A DNA stretch of 64,000 nucleotides from Melghirimyces profundicolus (GCF_003054245.1 NZ_QBKR01000007.1:1-64000); one strand, 5' to 3'. Counted from the stretch's first letter, positions 46,783 through 56,912 are shown. Program-made: numbers and translations. Notes: generated by a model not told the origin, from the sequence alone.

Positions 46783-48030
46783 TTGTCGAAACGGGTAGTG
46801 ATCACCGGTTTGGGGGTCCTCTCACCGGTCGGCAACGATCTACCGACATTTTGGAACAACCTGATCAACGGAAAATCCGGGGTCGGCCCCGTTACCCAAT
46901 TTGACGCCAGTGACTATCCCACCCGCATCGCGGCGGAAGTGAAGGATTTCGATCCCCATAAATACTTGGACCGCAGAGAAGCCCGGCGGATGGACCGTTT
47001 CGTCCAGTTTGCCGTGAGCGCTTCCAAAGATGCCCTGAAACATGCCGGTCTCGAGATGGACCGCGAGGACCCGGACCGTGTCGGGGTGTATATCGGTTCC
47101 GGGATCGGGGGGCTTAAGACTTGGGAAGATGAACACAAAAAGCTTCTCGAAAAGGGCCCCCGCAGGGTCAGCCCCTTTTTCATCCCGATGATGATCGCCA
47201 ATATGGCAGCCGGTCAGGTATCCATCACCACCGGAGCGAAAGGACCCAGCAGTGCGGCCATTTCGGCTTGTGCCACGGGAACGCATTCCATCGGGGACGC
47301 GGCTAAAATCATCCAGCGGGGAGACGCCGACGTGATGATCGCCGGCGGAACGGAAGCCACCATCACCCCGATGGCCTTCGCCGGATTTTGTGCCAACCAG
47401 GCGATGTCCCGCCGCAACGACGAACCGGAAAAAGCAAGCCGTCCCTTTGACAGGGAACGTGACGGTTTCGTCATGGGCGAGGGCGCCGGTATCCTGATCC
47501 TGGAGAGTCTGGAGCATGCCCGGGCCCGCGGTGCGGAGATCATAGCGGAAGTGGCGGGCTACGGGATGAGCGGCGACGCCCATCACCTGACGGCCCCCGC
47601 TCCGGAAGGGGAAGGTGCGGCAAGGGCCATGAAACGGGCGCTGAACGATGCCGGCCTGAATTCGGAAGATGTGGGTTATATCAATGCACACGGCACTTCC
47701 ACCGACTTCAACGACAAGTTTGAAACGATGGCGATCAAGACCGTCTTTGGCGATCACGCCTACAAGTTGGCGGTCAGTTCAACCAAATCGATGACCGGTC
47801 ACCTTCTGGGTGCGGCCGGGGGTGTGGAAGCGATTGCCACGGCGCTCGCGCTGAAGGAAGGCATCTTGCCTCCCACGATCAACTACGAACACCCCGATCC
47901 CGACTGTGACTTGGACTATGTGCCCAATGAAGCCCGTCGGGTGAAGGTGTCGGCTGCTCTGTCCAACTCCCTGGGCTTCGGCGGCCACAACGCGACCATC
48001 GCTCTGAAGGCTTTTGACGGAACGGAATAA
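46783..48030 (+). CDS. fabF: 3-oxoacyl-ACP synthase II
   Basis: Elongating condensing enzyme. Catalytic Cys in [15 protein letters not shown], His in [11 protein letters not shown] and His in [14 protein letters not shown] chose TTG 46783, giving [16 protein letters not shown] as in known FabF; it lies behind AAGGCGGTGAT, a good match to the anti-Shine-Dalgarno, whereas the in-frame GTG and ATG at 46774-46777 fall inside that site. 415 residues. rnc follows 17 bp later. Confidence 0.96.
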   Translation: MSKRVVITGLGVLSPVGNDLPTFWNNLINGKSGVGPVTQFDASDYPTRIAAEVKDFDPHKYLDRREARRMDRFVQFAVSASKDALKHAGLEMDREDPDRVGVYIGSGIGGLKTWEDEHKKLLEKGPRRVSPFFIPMMIANMAAGQVSITTGAKGPSSAAISACATGTHSIGDAAKIIQRGDADVMIAGGTEATITPMAFAGFCANQAMSRRNDEPEKASRPFDRERDGFVMGEGAGILILESLEHARARGAEIIAEVAGYGMSGDAHHLTAPAPEGEGAARAMKRALNDAGLNSEDVGYINAHGTSTDFNDKFETMAIKTVFGDHAYKLAVSSTKSMTGHLLGAAGGVEAIATALALKEGILPPTINYEHPDPDCDLDYVPNEARRVKVSAALSNSLGFGGHNATIALKAFDGTE

Positions 48031-48047
48031 GCAGGTGGTGATCGGAG

Positions 48048-48734
48048 ATGAACCTGGCCGAACTGGGACAGACGATCGGCCTGTCTCTCCAAGACGAAAA
48101 ACTGTTTTTACAGGCCTTCACTCATACGTCATTCGCACACGAGCGAAAAGGGGAGCGAAACCAGCCCGACAATGAACGGCTGGAGTTCCTCGGCGACGCG
48201 GTGCTGGAACTGACGGTTTCGGAGTACCTCTACCAACGGTATCCTCATCTGAAAGAAGGAGATTTGACCCGGATGAGGGCCCGGATCGTCTGCGAACCTT
48301 CCCTGGCGTTTTTTGCACGGGAGCTGAACTTCGGCAAATTTGTTCGCCTGGGGAAAGGGGAGGAGATGACGGGGGGCCGGAACCGTCCCGCTCTCCTGGC
48401 GGACGTGTTCGAGGCTTTCATCGGGGCCCTTTACCTGGAGAAGGGATTGGACGGAGTGAGGCGGTTCATGAAATCGATGATCTTTCCCCGGATCGATGAC
48501 GAATGGCTCGCCCAGGCCACGGATGCCAAAAGCCAACTCCAGGAAGCGGTTCAACAGGAGCACCTTGGTTCTTTGGAGTATCAGATTGTGGATGTCAAGG
48601 GCCCGGCCCACGACCGGCAGTTCGTGGCGGAGGTGTGGTTGGCAGGCGAAAAGCTGGGAACCGGCACCGGACGCTCCAAAAAGGAAGCGGAACAACGGGC
48701 CGCTGCCGAGGGACTCCAACGTTTCAGGAAATAA
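48048..48734 (+). CDS. rnc: Ribonuclease III
   Basis: Double-strand RNA endonuclease for rRNA processing. Signature [20 protein letters not shown] in the nuclease domain, [15 protein letters not shown], and a C-terminal dsRBD (about 158-226) ending [19 protein letters not shown]. 228 residues. ATG after GGTGATCGGAG. A strong terminator follows, whereas in B. subtilis smc follows directly. Confidence 0.97.
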   Translation: MNLAELGQTIGLSLQDEKLFLQAFTHTSFAHERKGERNQPDNERLEFLGDAVLELTVSEYLYQRYPHLKEGDLTRMRARIVCEPSLAFFARELNFGKFVRLGKGEEMTGGRNRPALLADVFEAFIGALYLEKGLDGVRRFMKSMIFPRIDDEWLAQATDAKSQLQEAVQQEHLGSLEYQIVDVKGPAHDRQFVAEVWLAGEKLGTGTGRSKKEAEQRAAAEGLQRFRK

Positions 48735-48748
48735 AACCGATTGGATCA

Positions 48749-48786
48749 ATCACCGGTTCCCCTTTGGAAGGCCGGTGATTTTTTTG
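48749..48786 (+). terminator. Terminator after rnc
   Basis: ATCACCGGTTCC pairs with GGAAGGCCGGTGAT (two extra bases) and is followed by seven T's. Confidence 0.88.
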
Positions 48787-48873
48787 TAAACTGCAAGGGG
48801 ACACCTGCTTTGATATGGAATTAGACCAAGGAATGATCTTGGGAGACGGGTCTCCCTGGAAAGAGAGGATGGA

Positions 48874-49125
48874 ATGATGCAGATGATGGTGCAACTTTTG
48901 CCCGTGGCCCTGATGGTGACCGTGTACGTCGGGGTGGTGATCTTCATCCTGGTTCTCGCTTGGCGCGGGGTTCGGGCGCATGAACGGATCGCCGATTCCC
49001 TTGAACGGATCGCCGCGGGGAGGACGCAACACGACGGACCGGCCGCCGACCGCGCCGGCAAGGACCTCACGGAGACGGATCAAAGGTTGGAAGCGGACCG
49101 CGGGACTTCCGAAAAGAAGGAGTGA
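48874..49125 (+). CDS. Small membrane protein, first of a tandem pair
   Basis: 83 residues: one membrane helix (about 6-30, VALMVTVYVGVVIFILVLAW) followed by RGVRAHERIADSLERIAAG and a hydrophilic acidic tail. Starts at ATG 48874 or 48877 after AGAGGAT. The next gene has the same plan and a clearly similar segment after the helix, so the two are paralogues. No known family was recognised. They sit between rnc and csaA, where B. subtilis has no genes. Confidence 0.65.
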   Translation: MMQMMVQLLPVALMVTVYVGVVIFILVLAWRGVRAHERIADSLERIAAGRTQHDGPAADRAGKDLTETDQRLEADRGTSEKKE

Positions 49126-49131
49126 CCGGCC

Positions 49132-49347
49132 TTGCACCAGGTGGGCATCGGCTTTGTTCATTTGCTTCAGTTCCTCCTGTTCCTCTTCCCCGTCGCCGTC
49201 GGCGTGTTTCTCCTGATCATCAGCTGGCGGTGGGTGAAGGCCCACGAATCCATCGCCCGCGCCCTCGAAACCTTTGCGGCGGAAAAGGGAAGCGGCTATG
49301 ACGGGGAAACAACAGGACCGCGGGATCGGAAGAATGAGGGAGGTTGA
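49132..49347 (+). CDS. Small membrane protein, second of a tandem pair
   Basis: 71 residues: a membrane helix (about 10-32) then SWRWVKAHESIARALETFAAE, aligning with AWRGVRAHERIADSLERIAAG of the preceding protein. TTG 49132 follows AAGGAG; the genes are 6 bp apart and surely cotranscribed. The shared Arg/Lys-Ala-His-Glu segment at the cytoplasmic face may mediate partner binding; function unknown. Confidence 0.6.
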   Translation: MHQVGIGFVHLLQFLLFLFPVAVGVFLLIISWRWVKAHESIARALETFAAEKGSGYDGETTGPRDRKNEGG

Positions 49348-49393
49348 CCAGGACGATTCGTAGCCGCGGATTGGGAAAGATCGTGTTTTTTGT

Positions 49394-49531
49394 CATAGCG
49401 TGACCCGGAGCGAAAGCGACGTTGGCACGACTTGTGCTCCGTGAGTGCATAGCGTGACCCGGAGCGAAAGCGACGTTGGCACGACTTGTGCTCCGTGAGT
49501 GCATAGCGTGACCCGGAGCGAAAGCGACGTT
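49394..49531 (+). repeat. 54-bp repeat array D (variant subtype)
   Basis: About two and a half units of exactly 54 bp (CATAGCG at 49394, 49448 and 49502). Units share GACTTGTGCTC-GTGAGTGCATAGCG with the other arrays but read GCGTGACCCGGAGCGAAAGCGACGTTGGCAC elsewhere. The terminal motif of arrays A-C is missing. The array stops nine bases before the csaA ribosome binding site. Confidence 0.9.
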
Positions 49532-49552
49532 AACAAACTGGGAGGTGAACCC

Positions 49553-49891
49553 ATGTCACAGATTACATATGACGATTTTAAAAAAGTGGAGATTCGGACC
49601 GGCAAGGTGATCCGGGCGGAAGCATTCCCCAAAGCACGAAAACCCGCCTACAAACTCTGGATTGATTTCGGGGAAGAGGTGGGAGTCAAAAAAAGCAGTG
49701 CCCAGATCACCAAGCTCTATGACCGGGAGCAGCTCATCGGAATGCGGGTGCTGGCGGTCACCAATTTCCCCCCGCTTCAGGTGGCCGACTTCCGTTCGGA
49801 AGTGCTCGTTCTGGGGGTGGAGATGGAAGGCGGGGAGGTGGCTCTGATCCAGGCCGACCGGGAAGTTCCCTTGGGCCTGCGGGTCACCTGA
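49553..49891 (+). CDS. csaA: CsaA, tRNA-binding-domain chaperone
   Basis: Small dimeric protein with an EMAP/Trbp111-type OB-fold; B. subtilis CsaA has export-chaperone activity. Conserved VEIRTGKVIRAEAFPKARKP, KKSSAQITKLY, VTNFPPLQVADFRSEVLVLG. ATG 49553 follows GGGAGGTGA; 112 residues. The frame stays open upstream through array D, but the ribosome binding site fixes the start. A hairpin follows before smc. Confidence 0.93.
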   Translation: MSQITYDDFKKVEIRTGKVIRAEAFPKARKPAYKLWIDFGEEVGVKKSSAQITKLYDREQLIGMRVLAVTNFPPLQVADFRSEVLVLGVEMEGGEVALIQADREVPLGLRVT

Positions 49892-49909
49892 CCCTGAGGG
49901 CAAATCCGC

Positions 49910-49945
49910 GGCACCGGAACCGTCGATGTCCGGTGCCGGTTGTTT
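49910..49945 (+). terminator. Hairpin after csaA
   Basis: GGCACCGG (49910-49917) pairs with CCGGTGCC (49930-49937), followed by GGTTGTTTG. The T tract is weak. Confidence 0.55.
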
Positions 49946-49970
49946 GTAAAACGGAAGGAGGGGAGCGTAC

Positions 49971-52900
49971 GTGCACCTGAAACGGGTGGATATGGTGGGG
50001 TTCAAATCTTTCGCTGACCGAACCGAGCTGGAATTCCCCCCCGGAGTGACGGCGGTGGTGGGGCCCAATGGAAGCGGGAAGAGCAACGTCACCGACGGGA
50101 TCCGCTGGGTGCTGGGGGAACAGAGCGCCAAATCGCTCCGGGGCTCCAGCATGCAGGACGTCATTTTCTCCGGGAGCGACGACCGCAAGCCCGTCGGATA
50201 TTGCGAAGTTTCCATCACCTTCGACAACACGGACCACCAGCTTCATCTGGATTACGGGGAAGTGACGGTGACCCGCCGGGTCTACCGCTCGGGCGAAAGC
50301 GAATACTACATCAACAAACAACCCTGCCGCTTGAAAGATATCAACGAGTTGTTCATGGATACCGGAATCGGGAAAGACGCCTATTCGATGATCGGCCAGG
50401 GACGGATCGACGAGATTCTGTCGACCAAGTCGGAAGATCGGAGGGCGATCTTCGAAGAAGCAGCGGGGATTGTGAAATACAAATCCCGCAAACGGGAAGC
50501 GGAGCGGAAACTGGAATCCACGGAACAGAACCTGTCCCGGATCCGGGATCTGGTGAGTGAACTGGAAGATCAGGTGACCCCTCTGGAAAAACAAGCGGAA
50601 AAGGCGAAAAAATACAAAGAGTGGAGGGCGGAACTGACCGAGAAGGAAATCGGATTGTATGTACATAAAATCGAAACCTTGCACCAAAGTTGGCAGGAAG
50701 CCAATCGCTCCCTTCAGGAACAGACGGAGGATCAGGCCCGGCAATCAGCTGAAGTCTCCCGCCGGGAAGCGGCGTTGGAGGAGTTACGCTGGAAAATCGA
50801 GCGGAAGGAAGAAGAGGTGGAAAGCCTCCAGGGAGAGCTTCTGCGGGTCAGTGAAGAGCTGGAAAAAACCGAAGGGCAACGGGAAGTTCTCCAGGAGCGG
50901 ATGAAAAACCGGCTTGAGGCCATGGAACGGATCCGGGAACGAATCCGGGGACTGACCGAAGAGATCCACCGCCTGGAGGAAGAGCGTTCCCGTCAGCAGG
51001 AACGCCTTCAAACCAAGGAACAAGAGCTCGCCCAGGCGGAAGAAGGGCTGAAGAAAGCCGAGGCGCGCCTTTCCCTGGACGGAGAAGAAACGGTGGCCGA
51101 CCTGGACCGCCTGCGGGAAAACCTGCAAAGCCTGGTGAACGAAGGCACCCGGCTCCAAAGTGAAAGGAGCTATCTGGAGGAGGAAAAGCAGAAGGCGGCC
51201 GAACAGATGGAAAATCTGACCGCCCGGGAGGAGCAGGAGCGACGGGCAGCCCAGGAGCTGGCCGACCGAAAAGCCGGGCTGGAACGGGAACTCCGGGAAG
51301 TGGAAGAGGCACTGAACCGGTTTGCGGAAGAGTATCGTGTGGGCGCCGGTGAACGGGAGCGGCTGGAACGCGAGATCGCCGGGACCGCCCATACGCTGCG
51401 ACAGGCGGAACAGCGGTTGGACGGTTTCCGATCCCGGCGGGAGATCGTCAAGGAGATGGAGGCGGAACACGCCGGTTTTTTTCAGGGGGTAAAGGAAGTC
51501 CTCAAGGCCCGTGACCGGGGAGATCGGGAGTTGACAGGGGTGCACGGGGCCGTCGCCCAGCTGATCCGGGTCCCCGAGAGAGTGGAGGCGGCCATTGAAA
51601 CCGCCCTGGGCGGGGCGATGCAACATCTGGTAGTGGATAATGAAGAGACCGGACGGAACGGGATCCGTTTCTTGAAGGTGCGGAAAGCCGGCCGGGCGAC
51701 CTTCCTGCCACTGGATGTGATTCGGGAGCGGTCTCTCCCTTCCCGTGAACGGGAGATCCTGGACGGTCTCCCCGGAGTGGTGGGCATCGCCGCCGACCTG
51801 GTGGAGGTCGATTCCGTTTACCGCAAGCTGGTGAAAAACCTGTTGGGACAGGTGATCGTGGCCCGAACGCTGGAAGACGCCAATGTCGTGGCCCGGCAGA
51901 CGGGATACCGTTTCCGGGTGGTGAGCCTGGAGGGGGATGTGGTCAACCCCGGAGGGTCGATGTCCGGGGGGAGCCGGCAAACATCCCGGGGGAATCTCCT
52001 GGGACGTTCCCGTCAGGTGGAAGAGCTGGACCGGAAAATCGAAGAAGCACGGAATGAAGCCGAGCGGGCGGAAGCCGCCCACCGAAAAGCCCGCTCCCGG
52101 CTGGAGGAGTTGGATGACCGGCTGGAAGAGGTTCGGAGAAAAGGGGAGGAACACCGGCTCCGGGAGCAGGAGTTGAATGGCACGCGACGGGAACTGGCAG
52201 CGGAGGTCCGCAATCTGGAATCCCGCCGGAAAGAGACGGAATCCCTGCGGCAACGGATTGAAAAAGAGGTGCAACGAATCCAAGAAGAGCTTGACCGGCT
52301 GGAGGAGCGGATCGAGGTCGTGGGGAAAGAGGAAGCCGAACTCCGGCGGAGGATCCATCGATCCCAGGAGCGGGTGGAGCGGGAGGCCTCGGAAAAGGAT
52401 GAGGCCAACCGGGAAGTGACGGACTGGAAGATCAAAGCGGCCCGTCTGAACCAGGAAAAGGAGTATTTGGAAGCCGACTGCCGGCGCCTGGAGCAGGAAC
52501 GGAACCGCGTCAGGCAGCACCTGGATGAGGCCCGGGAGCAACTCACCGACCTGGAATCCGGGGATACGGATCACCGGGAGGAACAGAGGGTGCTCAACAA
52601 CCGGGCAGAAGAGCTGAGGGAACGGAAAACTTCAGCTCAGGAGCGACTGGCCGCAACCAAAAAAGAGCGGGACGGCCTCCACAGCGACCGGGGAGAGCGG
52701 GAACAGGAGCTTCGCACCTTCCGCGGAGAGCTTAAGAAAAAAGAAGAAGCGCTTCACCAGCAGGAAGTGAAGGTCAACCGGATGGATGTGGAACTGAACC
52801 ATCTGTTGGAGAAACTGGCGGAGGAATACGAAATCAGCTATGAACTGGCCCGGGACCGGTACGGCAAACCGGAAGATCCGTCCCGGGCGGAACGGGAAGT

Positions 52901-53558
52901 CCGCTCCCTGAGGGGGAAAATCGCTTCTCTCGGAGAAGTCAACCTGGGGGCGATCGAAGAACACAACCGACTCAGCACCCGCCTGGAGTTCCTTCGTTCG
53001 CAGCAGGACGACCTCATGGAGGCCCGGGAGTCCCTGGAAGAAGTGATCCGCAACATCGAGTCGGAAATGTCCAACCGCTTTCAAGCGACCTTCCAGGCCA
53101 TCCGCGAGGAATTTCACGATGTTTTTGCTAAAATGTTCGGTGGAGGACGGGCTGACCTGCAGTTGACGGAGCCGGACAACCTTTTGGAGACGGGAATTGA
53201 GATTACCGCCCAGCCTCCCGGGAAAAAACCGCAAAGCCTGGGTCTGCTCTCGGGGGGAGAACGGGCGTTGGCGGCCATTGCCCTCCTGTTCGCCGTCCTG
53301 AGGTACAAGCCGGTTCCTTTCTGCGTCCTGGACGAGGTGGATGCGGCATTGGACGAAGCGAATCTCTCCCGTTTCACCCGCTACCTGCGGGAATTTTCCC
53401 GGAAGACCCAGTTCATCATCATCACCCACCGGAAACGGACGATGGAAGGGGCCGATGTGATGTACGGGGTGACCATGGAACAGGCAGGGGTTTCCAAGAT
53501 CGTCTCCGTCCGCCTGGAAGAGTTCAGCGAAGAGGAAGCAGCAGCGGCCAAGGGATAA
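49971..53558 (+). CDS. smc: Chromosome segregation ATPase SMC
   Basis: Condensin core acting with ScpA and ScpB in chromosome compaction. Walker A GPNGSGKSN at about residues 31-39, long coiled coils (about 165-505 and 675-1010) around a hinge near 515-665, then the ABC signature LLSGGERALAAIALLFAV near 1092 and Walker B VLDEVDAALDEAN near 1117. 1195 residues. GTG start after GGAAGGAGGGG. ftsY follows 12 bp later. Confidence 0.97.
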   Translation: MHLKRVDMVGFKSFADRTELEFPPGVTAVVGPNGSGKSNVTDGIRWVLGEQSAKSLRGSSMQDVIFSGSDDRKPVGYCEVSITFDNTDHQLHLDYGEVTVTRRVYRSGESEYYINKQPCRLKDINELFMDTGIGKDAYSMIGQGRIDEILSTKSEDRRAIFEEAAGIVKYKSRKREAERKLESTEQNLSRIRDLVSELEDQVTPLEKQAEKAKKYKEWRAELTEKEIGLYVHKIETLHQSWQEANRSLQEQTEDQARQSAEVSRREAALEELRWKIERKEEEVESLQGELLRVSEELEKTEGQREVLQERMKNRLEAMERIRERIRGLTEEIHRLEEERSRQQERLQTKEQELAQAEEGLKKAEARLSLDGEETVADLDRLRENLQSLVNEGTRLQSERSYLEEEKQKAAEQMENLTAREEQERRAAQELADRKAGLERELREVEEALNRFAEEYRVGAGERERLEREIAGTAHTLRQAEQRLDGFRSRREIVKEMEAEHAGFFQGVKEVLKARDRGDRELTGVHGAVAQLIRVPERVEAAIETALGGAMQHLVVDNEETGRNGIRFLKVRKAGRATFLPLDVIRERSLPSREREILDGLPGVVGIAADLVEVDSVYRKLVKNLLGQVIVARTLEDANVVARQTGYRFRVVSLEGDVVNPGGSMSGGSRQTSRGNLLGRSRQVEELDRKIEEARNEAERAEAAHRKARSRLEELDDRLEEVRRKGEEHRLREQELNGTRRELAAEVRNLESRRKETESLRQRIEKEVQRIQEELDRLEERIEVVGKEEAELRRRIHRSQERVEREASEKDEANREVTDWKIKAARLNQEKEYLEADCRRLEQERNRVRQHLDEAREQLTDLESGDTDHREEQRVLNNRAEELRERKTSAQERLAATKKERDGLHSDRGEREQELRTFRGELKKKEEALHQQEVKVNRMDVELNHLLEKLAEEYEISYELARDRYGKPEDPSRAEREVRSLRGKIASLGEVNLGAIEEHNRLSTRLEFLRSQQDDLMEARESLEEVIRNIESEMSNRFQATFQAIREEFHDVFAKMFGGGRADLQLTEPDNLLETGIEITAQPPGKKPQSLGLLSGGERALAAIALLFAVLRYKPVPFCVLDEVDAALDEANLSRFTRYLREFSRKTQFIIITHRKRTMEGADVMYGVTMEQAGVSKIVSVRLEEFSEEEAAAAKG

Positions 53559-53570
53559 GGAGGAAACGTC

Positions 53571-54554
53571 ATGAGCTTTTTCAAACGGTTGAAAGAAAGC
53601 GTCTCCCGGACCAAGGAGTCGGTGACGCAGAAATTTAAAAGCGGGCTGGAGAAGACCAGCGCGTCCCTGGTGGGTGCGATGGATTCGGTCTTCAGCCGGA
53701 GCAAGATTGACGAGGATCTTTATGAAGAGCTGGAGGATATCCTGATCGGTGCCGATGTGGGGGTCAACACCACCATGGAAATCGTCGACCGCTTGAGGGC
53801 GGAAGTGAAGGAGCGGAAATTGAAAAACCCGGAGGAATTGAAGCCCCTCCTCTCGGAGATCCTGGTGGAAATTCTGAAAGATGGCGGTTCCGGGATGAAC
53901 CTGAATCCCGACGGACTCACCGTCATTCTGATTGTCGGGGTGAACGGAGTCGGCAAGACCACCACGATCGGGAAATTGGCCCACCACTACCGGGAGGAAG
54001 GGAAAAAAGTGCTCCTGGCCGCCGGCGACACTTTCCGGGCCGGGGCGATCGAACAACTCGAAATTTGGGGGGACCGCGTCGGAGTCGATGTGGTTCGCCA
54101 TCAGGCGGGCTCTGACCCGGCGGCGGTGATCTTTGACGGGATTCAGGCCGCCCGTGCCCGGGGAGTGGACATCCTGCTCTGTGACACGGCCGGACGGCTC
54201 CAGAACAAAGTGAACCTGATGGAAGAACTGAAAAAGGTGCACCGGGTGATCGGCCGGGAGGTTCCGGATGCACCCCACGAAACGCTGTTGGTCCTGGATG
54301 CCACCACCGGTCAAAACGCCATGCAACAAGCCAAGATCTTCGACGAAGCCACCAACCTGTCGGGGATCGTGCTCACCAAGATGGACGGAACCGCCAAAGG
54401 CGGCATCGCTCTGGCGATCCGACGGGAACTGAAGGTTCCCGTGAAATGGATCGGCCTCGGGGAGAAAACGGACGACCTGCAACCCTTTGACGCCGAACAG
54501 TTCGTCCATGCCCTTTTTGTGGAGGACATTGAAAAAGAGTCGAAAGAGGAATGA
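53571..54554 (+). CDS. ftsY: Signal recognition particle receptor FtsY
   Basis: SRP receptor GTPase guiding ribosomes to the membrane translocon. NG domain with GVNGVGKTTTIGKLA, DTFRAGAIEQLE, DTAGRLQNK and TKMDGTAKGG; only a short basic N-terminal region precedes it (KRLKESVSRTKESVTQKFK), typical of Firmicutes. 327 residues. ATG after AAGGAGG. Probably cotranscribed with smc. Confidence 0.97.
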   Translation: MSFFKRLKESVSRTKESVTQKFKSGLEKTSASLVGAMDSVFSRSKIDEDLYEELEDILIGADVGVNTTMEIVDRLRAEVKERKLKNPEELKPLLSEILVEILKDGGSGMNLNPDGLTVILIVGVNGVGKTTTIGKLAHHYREEGKKVLLAAGDTFRAGAIEQLEIWGDRVGVDVVRHQAGSDPAAVIFDGIQAARARGVDILLCDTAGRLQNKVNLMEELKKVHRVIGREVPDAPHETLLVLDATTGQNAMQQAKIFDEATNLSGIVLTKMDGTAKGGIALAIRRELKVPVKWIGLGEKTDDLQPFDAEQFVHALFVEDIEKESKEE

Positions 54555-54762
54555 CAGGGTGGATGGACCTGTTTGAAAGGGTAAAAGGGTGGAAACCGCG
54601 AGTGGGAGGAGGGAGACGAGCAAAAAAGAGGCGATCCTTCGCCGGGGAAGGCGTGCATCCGCACCCATAAAGACGATGGGGCCTTTCAGGGACTCCACCG
54701 GGAATTGCGTTGAACGAAACTTTCCGTATCCCTCCGAAAGACGGGTGAAGGAGATGGAGTGC
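54555..54762. other. Intergenic region after ftsY, no gene seen
   Basis: No convincing coding frame or known RNA was found; the SRP RNA signature is absent. A T-box-like string at 54585-54600 is judged coincidental. Confidence 0.4.
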
Positions 54763-54785
54763 GGTCCTGGAAGGGACCATTTTTT
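54763..54785 (+). terminator. Terminator of the smc-ftsY unit
   Basis: GGTCC and GGACC form a short stem followed by ATTTTTTC. Confidence 0.65.
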
Positions 54786-54812
54786 CATATATGAAGTGTA
54801 AACACAATTACC

Positions 54813-54841
54813 TTGACACGGAATTCCGCAACTGATATGAT
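54813..54841 (+). promoter_or_regulatory. Promoter of the ylxM-ffh-rpsP operon
   Basis: Consensus TTGACA, 17-bp spacer, TATGAT, with TGA before the -10 (extended). It is the strongest housekeeping promoter in the window. Confidence 0.85.
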
Positions 54842-54893
54842 ATTCATCGTGTAAAGGGGATCGCCTTGACGCGGATGTGAGGGGGTTTCGATA

Positions 54894-55223
54894 TTGCTGG
54901 ACGAAACGACCCGGATGAACCTTCTCTATGATTTTTACGGGCCGTTGTTGACCGGGCGGCAGCGGAACGTCATGGAGCTGTATTTCCACGAGGATTGGTC
55001 CTTCGGGGAAATCGCGGACCACCTCGGCATTTCCCGTCAGGGGGTGTTTGAGGCGGTCAAGCGATCCCGGACGGTCTTGGAAGACCTTGAAAAGGAACTG
55101 GGACTCTTGTCCAAGCACATCCGCAGAAAGGAGATCGCGGAGGCGATCCTGGATCAACTGGAAGGCCTGCCGGAAAAAGAGGCTGTCCGGCGTCTGTTGG
55201 ACGAGCTGCTGGAGCTGGATTGA
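54894..55223 (+). CDS. ylxM: YlxM family helix-turn-helix protein
   Basis: Small sigma-70 region-4-like protein always encoded before ffh; the streptococcal homologue modulates SRP. Helix-turn-helix in SFGEIADHLGISRQGVFEAV (about residues 36-55). 109 residues. TTG start after GTGAGGGGG. First gene of the operon; ffh begins 33 bp downstream. Confidence 0.93.
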   Translation: MLDETTRMNLLYDFYGPLLTGRQRNVMELYFHEDWSFGEIADHLGISRQGVFEAVKRSRTVLEDLEKELGLLSKHIRRKEIAEAILDQLEGLPEKEAVRRLLDELLELD

Positions 55224-55255
55224 CGACCGGATCACGAAACGGGGGAGGCGGCAAC

Positions 55256-56605
55256 ATGGCATTTGAAGGGTTGTCCGAACGGCTGCAATCGGCCCTTGCG
55301 AAGTTGCGGGGCAAAGGGAAAGTGAGCGAGGCGGACGTCAAAGCCGCGATGCGGGAAGTCCGGCTGGCCCTTCTGGAAGCCGATGTCAACTACAAAGTGG
55401 TGAAGGACTTTGTGTCCAAGGTGCGGGAACGCGCCGTCGGCCAGGAAGTGCTGAAGAGCCTGACACCCGGACAACAAGTGATCAAGGTGGTCAATGAGGA
55501 ACTGACCCGCCTCATGGGTGGAACCCAGAGCAAGCTGGAGCTTTCCTCCAAACCGGCGGTCATCATGATGGTGGGGCTTCAGGGGGCGGGGAAAACGACC
55601 ACCACCGGGAAGCTGGGCCGCTATCTCAAGAAGCAGAACAAGCGGCCGCTCCTGGTGGCGGGAGACGTCTACCGGCCCGCGGCCATTCGGCAACTGGAAG
55701 TTTTGGGGGAACAGGTGGATCTGCCCGTCTTCTCCCTCGGGGACAAGGAAAGCCCGGTCCGGATCGCCGAAGAAGGAGTGGCCAAAGCGAAAGAGGAAGG
55801 CCATGACACGGTGCTGGTCGATACCGCCGGCCGCCTCCACATCGACGGGAAGATGATGGAGGAACTGAAGGCGATCAAGGATACGGTTCGCCCCGACGAA
55901 ATCCTGCTGGTGGTGGACGCCATGACCGGTCAGGATGCCGTTAACGTGGCGGAGAGCTTTAACCGGGAACTGGGGTTGACCGGCGTGGTCCTGACCAAAC
56001 TGGACGGCGATACCCGGGGCGGAGCGGCCCTCTCCGTCAAATCCGTCACCGACTGTCCGGTGAAATTTGTCGGGATGGGGGAAAAAGTGGATGCCCTGGA
56101 GCCCTTCCATCCCGAGAGGATGGCTTCCCGGATCCTGGGGATGGGAGACGTCCTCACCCTGATCGAAAAAGCCCAGGCCTCCGTCGATCAGGAAAAAGCG
56201 AAGGATCTGGAACGGAAAATGCGCACCCAGCAGTTCACCTTTGATGATTTTCTGGATCAACTGGACCAGGTGCGCAACATGGGACCTTTGGACGAAATTC
56301 TCGGCATGATGCCGGGAATGGGACAGATGAAGGGGATGAAGAACCTCCAGGTGGATGAGAAACAGCTGACCAAGGTGGAGGCCATCATCCGCTCCATGAC
56401 TCCGAAAGAGAAGCAGGAGCCACACATCATCAACGCCAGCCGCCGTAAGAGAATAGCAGCAGGCAGCGGGACGACGGTCCAGGATGTGAACCGGCTGATC
56501 AAGCAGTTCATGGATATGAAGAAGATGATGAAACAGTTTTCCTCCATGTCCAAAGGAAAGAAGAAGAAAGGGTTCGGGAAATTCAAGTTTCCGTTTATGT
56601 CCTGA
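55256..56605 (+). CDS. ffh: Signal recognition particle protein Ffh
   Basis: SRP54 GTPase binding signal sequences and SRP RNA. G-domain motifs [36 protein letters not shown] and [14 protein letters not shown]; methionine-rich M domain from about residue 300 with [17 protein letters not shown] 55256 follows GGGGGAGG; 449 residues. The SRP RNA gene is not in this window. Confidence 0.97.
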   Translation: MAFEGLSERLQSALAKLRGKGKVSEADVKAAMREVRLALLEADVNYKVVKDFVSKVRERAVGQEVLKSLTPGQQVIKVVNEELTRLMGGTQSKLELSSKPAVIMMVGLQGAGKTTTTGKLGRYLKKQNKRPLLVAGDVYRPAAIRQLEVLGEQVDLPVFSLGDKESPVRIAEEGVAKAKEEGHDTVLVDTAGRLHIDGKMMEELKAIKDTVRPDEILLVVDAMTGQDAVNVAESFNRELGLTGVVLTKLDGDTRGGAALSVKSVTDCPVKFVGMGEKVDALEPFHPERMASRILGMGDVLTLIEKAQASVDQEKAKDLERKMRTQQFTFDDFLDQLDQVRNMGPLDEILGMMPGMGQMKGMKNLQVDEKQLTKVEAIIRSMTPKEKQEPHIINASRRKRIAAGSGTTVQDVNRLIKQFMDMKKMMKQFSSMSKGKKKKGFGKFKFPFMS

Positions 56606-56639
56606 ACCGGATGTTGATCCTACAGAGGAGGTGAGCGAA

Positions 56640-56912
56640 ATGGCAGTGAAAATCCGTCTGAAACGGATGGGGGCGAAGAAATCCCCGTTCTACCGTTTGG
56701 TCGTGGCTGATTCCCGTGCGCCCCGCGACGGCCGTTTCATCGAAGAGATCGGGTATTACAACCCCCTGGCCCAACCGGCTCAGGTGAAGATCGACGAAGA
56801 AAAAGCCGTGAAATGGCTGAACACGGGTGCCCAACCTTCCGACACGGTGAAAAACCTGCTCCGGAAAGAAGGCATCCTGAAAAAGATCCACGAATCCAAA
56901 AACCAAAAGTAA
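56640..56912 (+). CDS. rpsP: Ribosomal protein bS16
   Basis: 90-residue small-subunit protein beginning [20 protein letters not shown] with [20 protein letters not shown] 56640 after GAGGAGGTGAG. It lies between ffh and khpA in the conserved ffh-rpsP-ylqC-rimM-trmD-rplS order. Confidence 0.98.
   Translation: MAVKIRLKRMGAKKSPFYRLVVADSRAPRDGRFIEEIGYYNPLAQPAQVKIDEEKAVKWLNTGAQPSDTVKNLLRKEGILKKIHESKNQK

Noticed and set aside
54585-54600. T-box-like AGGGTGGAAACCGCG after ftsY
   Set aside because: It has an extra base in the conserved box, no specifier stem or nearby terminator in the right place, and no aminoacyl-tRNA or amino acid gene downstream.
52632-55262. Very long minus-strand reading frame opposite smc, ftsY and ylxM
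   Set aside because: It lies entirely opposite clear plus-strand genes, encodes a His/Phe/Gln-rich sequence typical of antisense frames in GC-rich DNA, and crosses gene boundaries.
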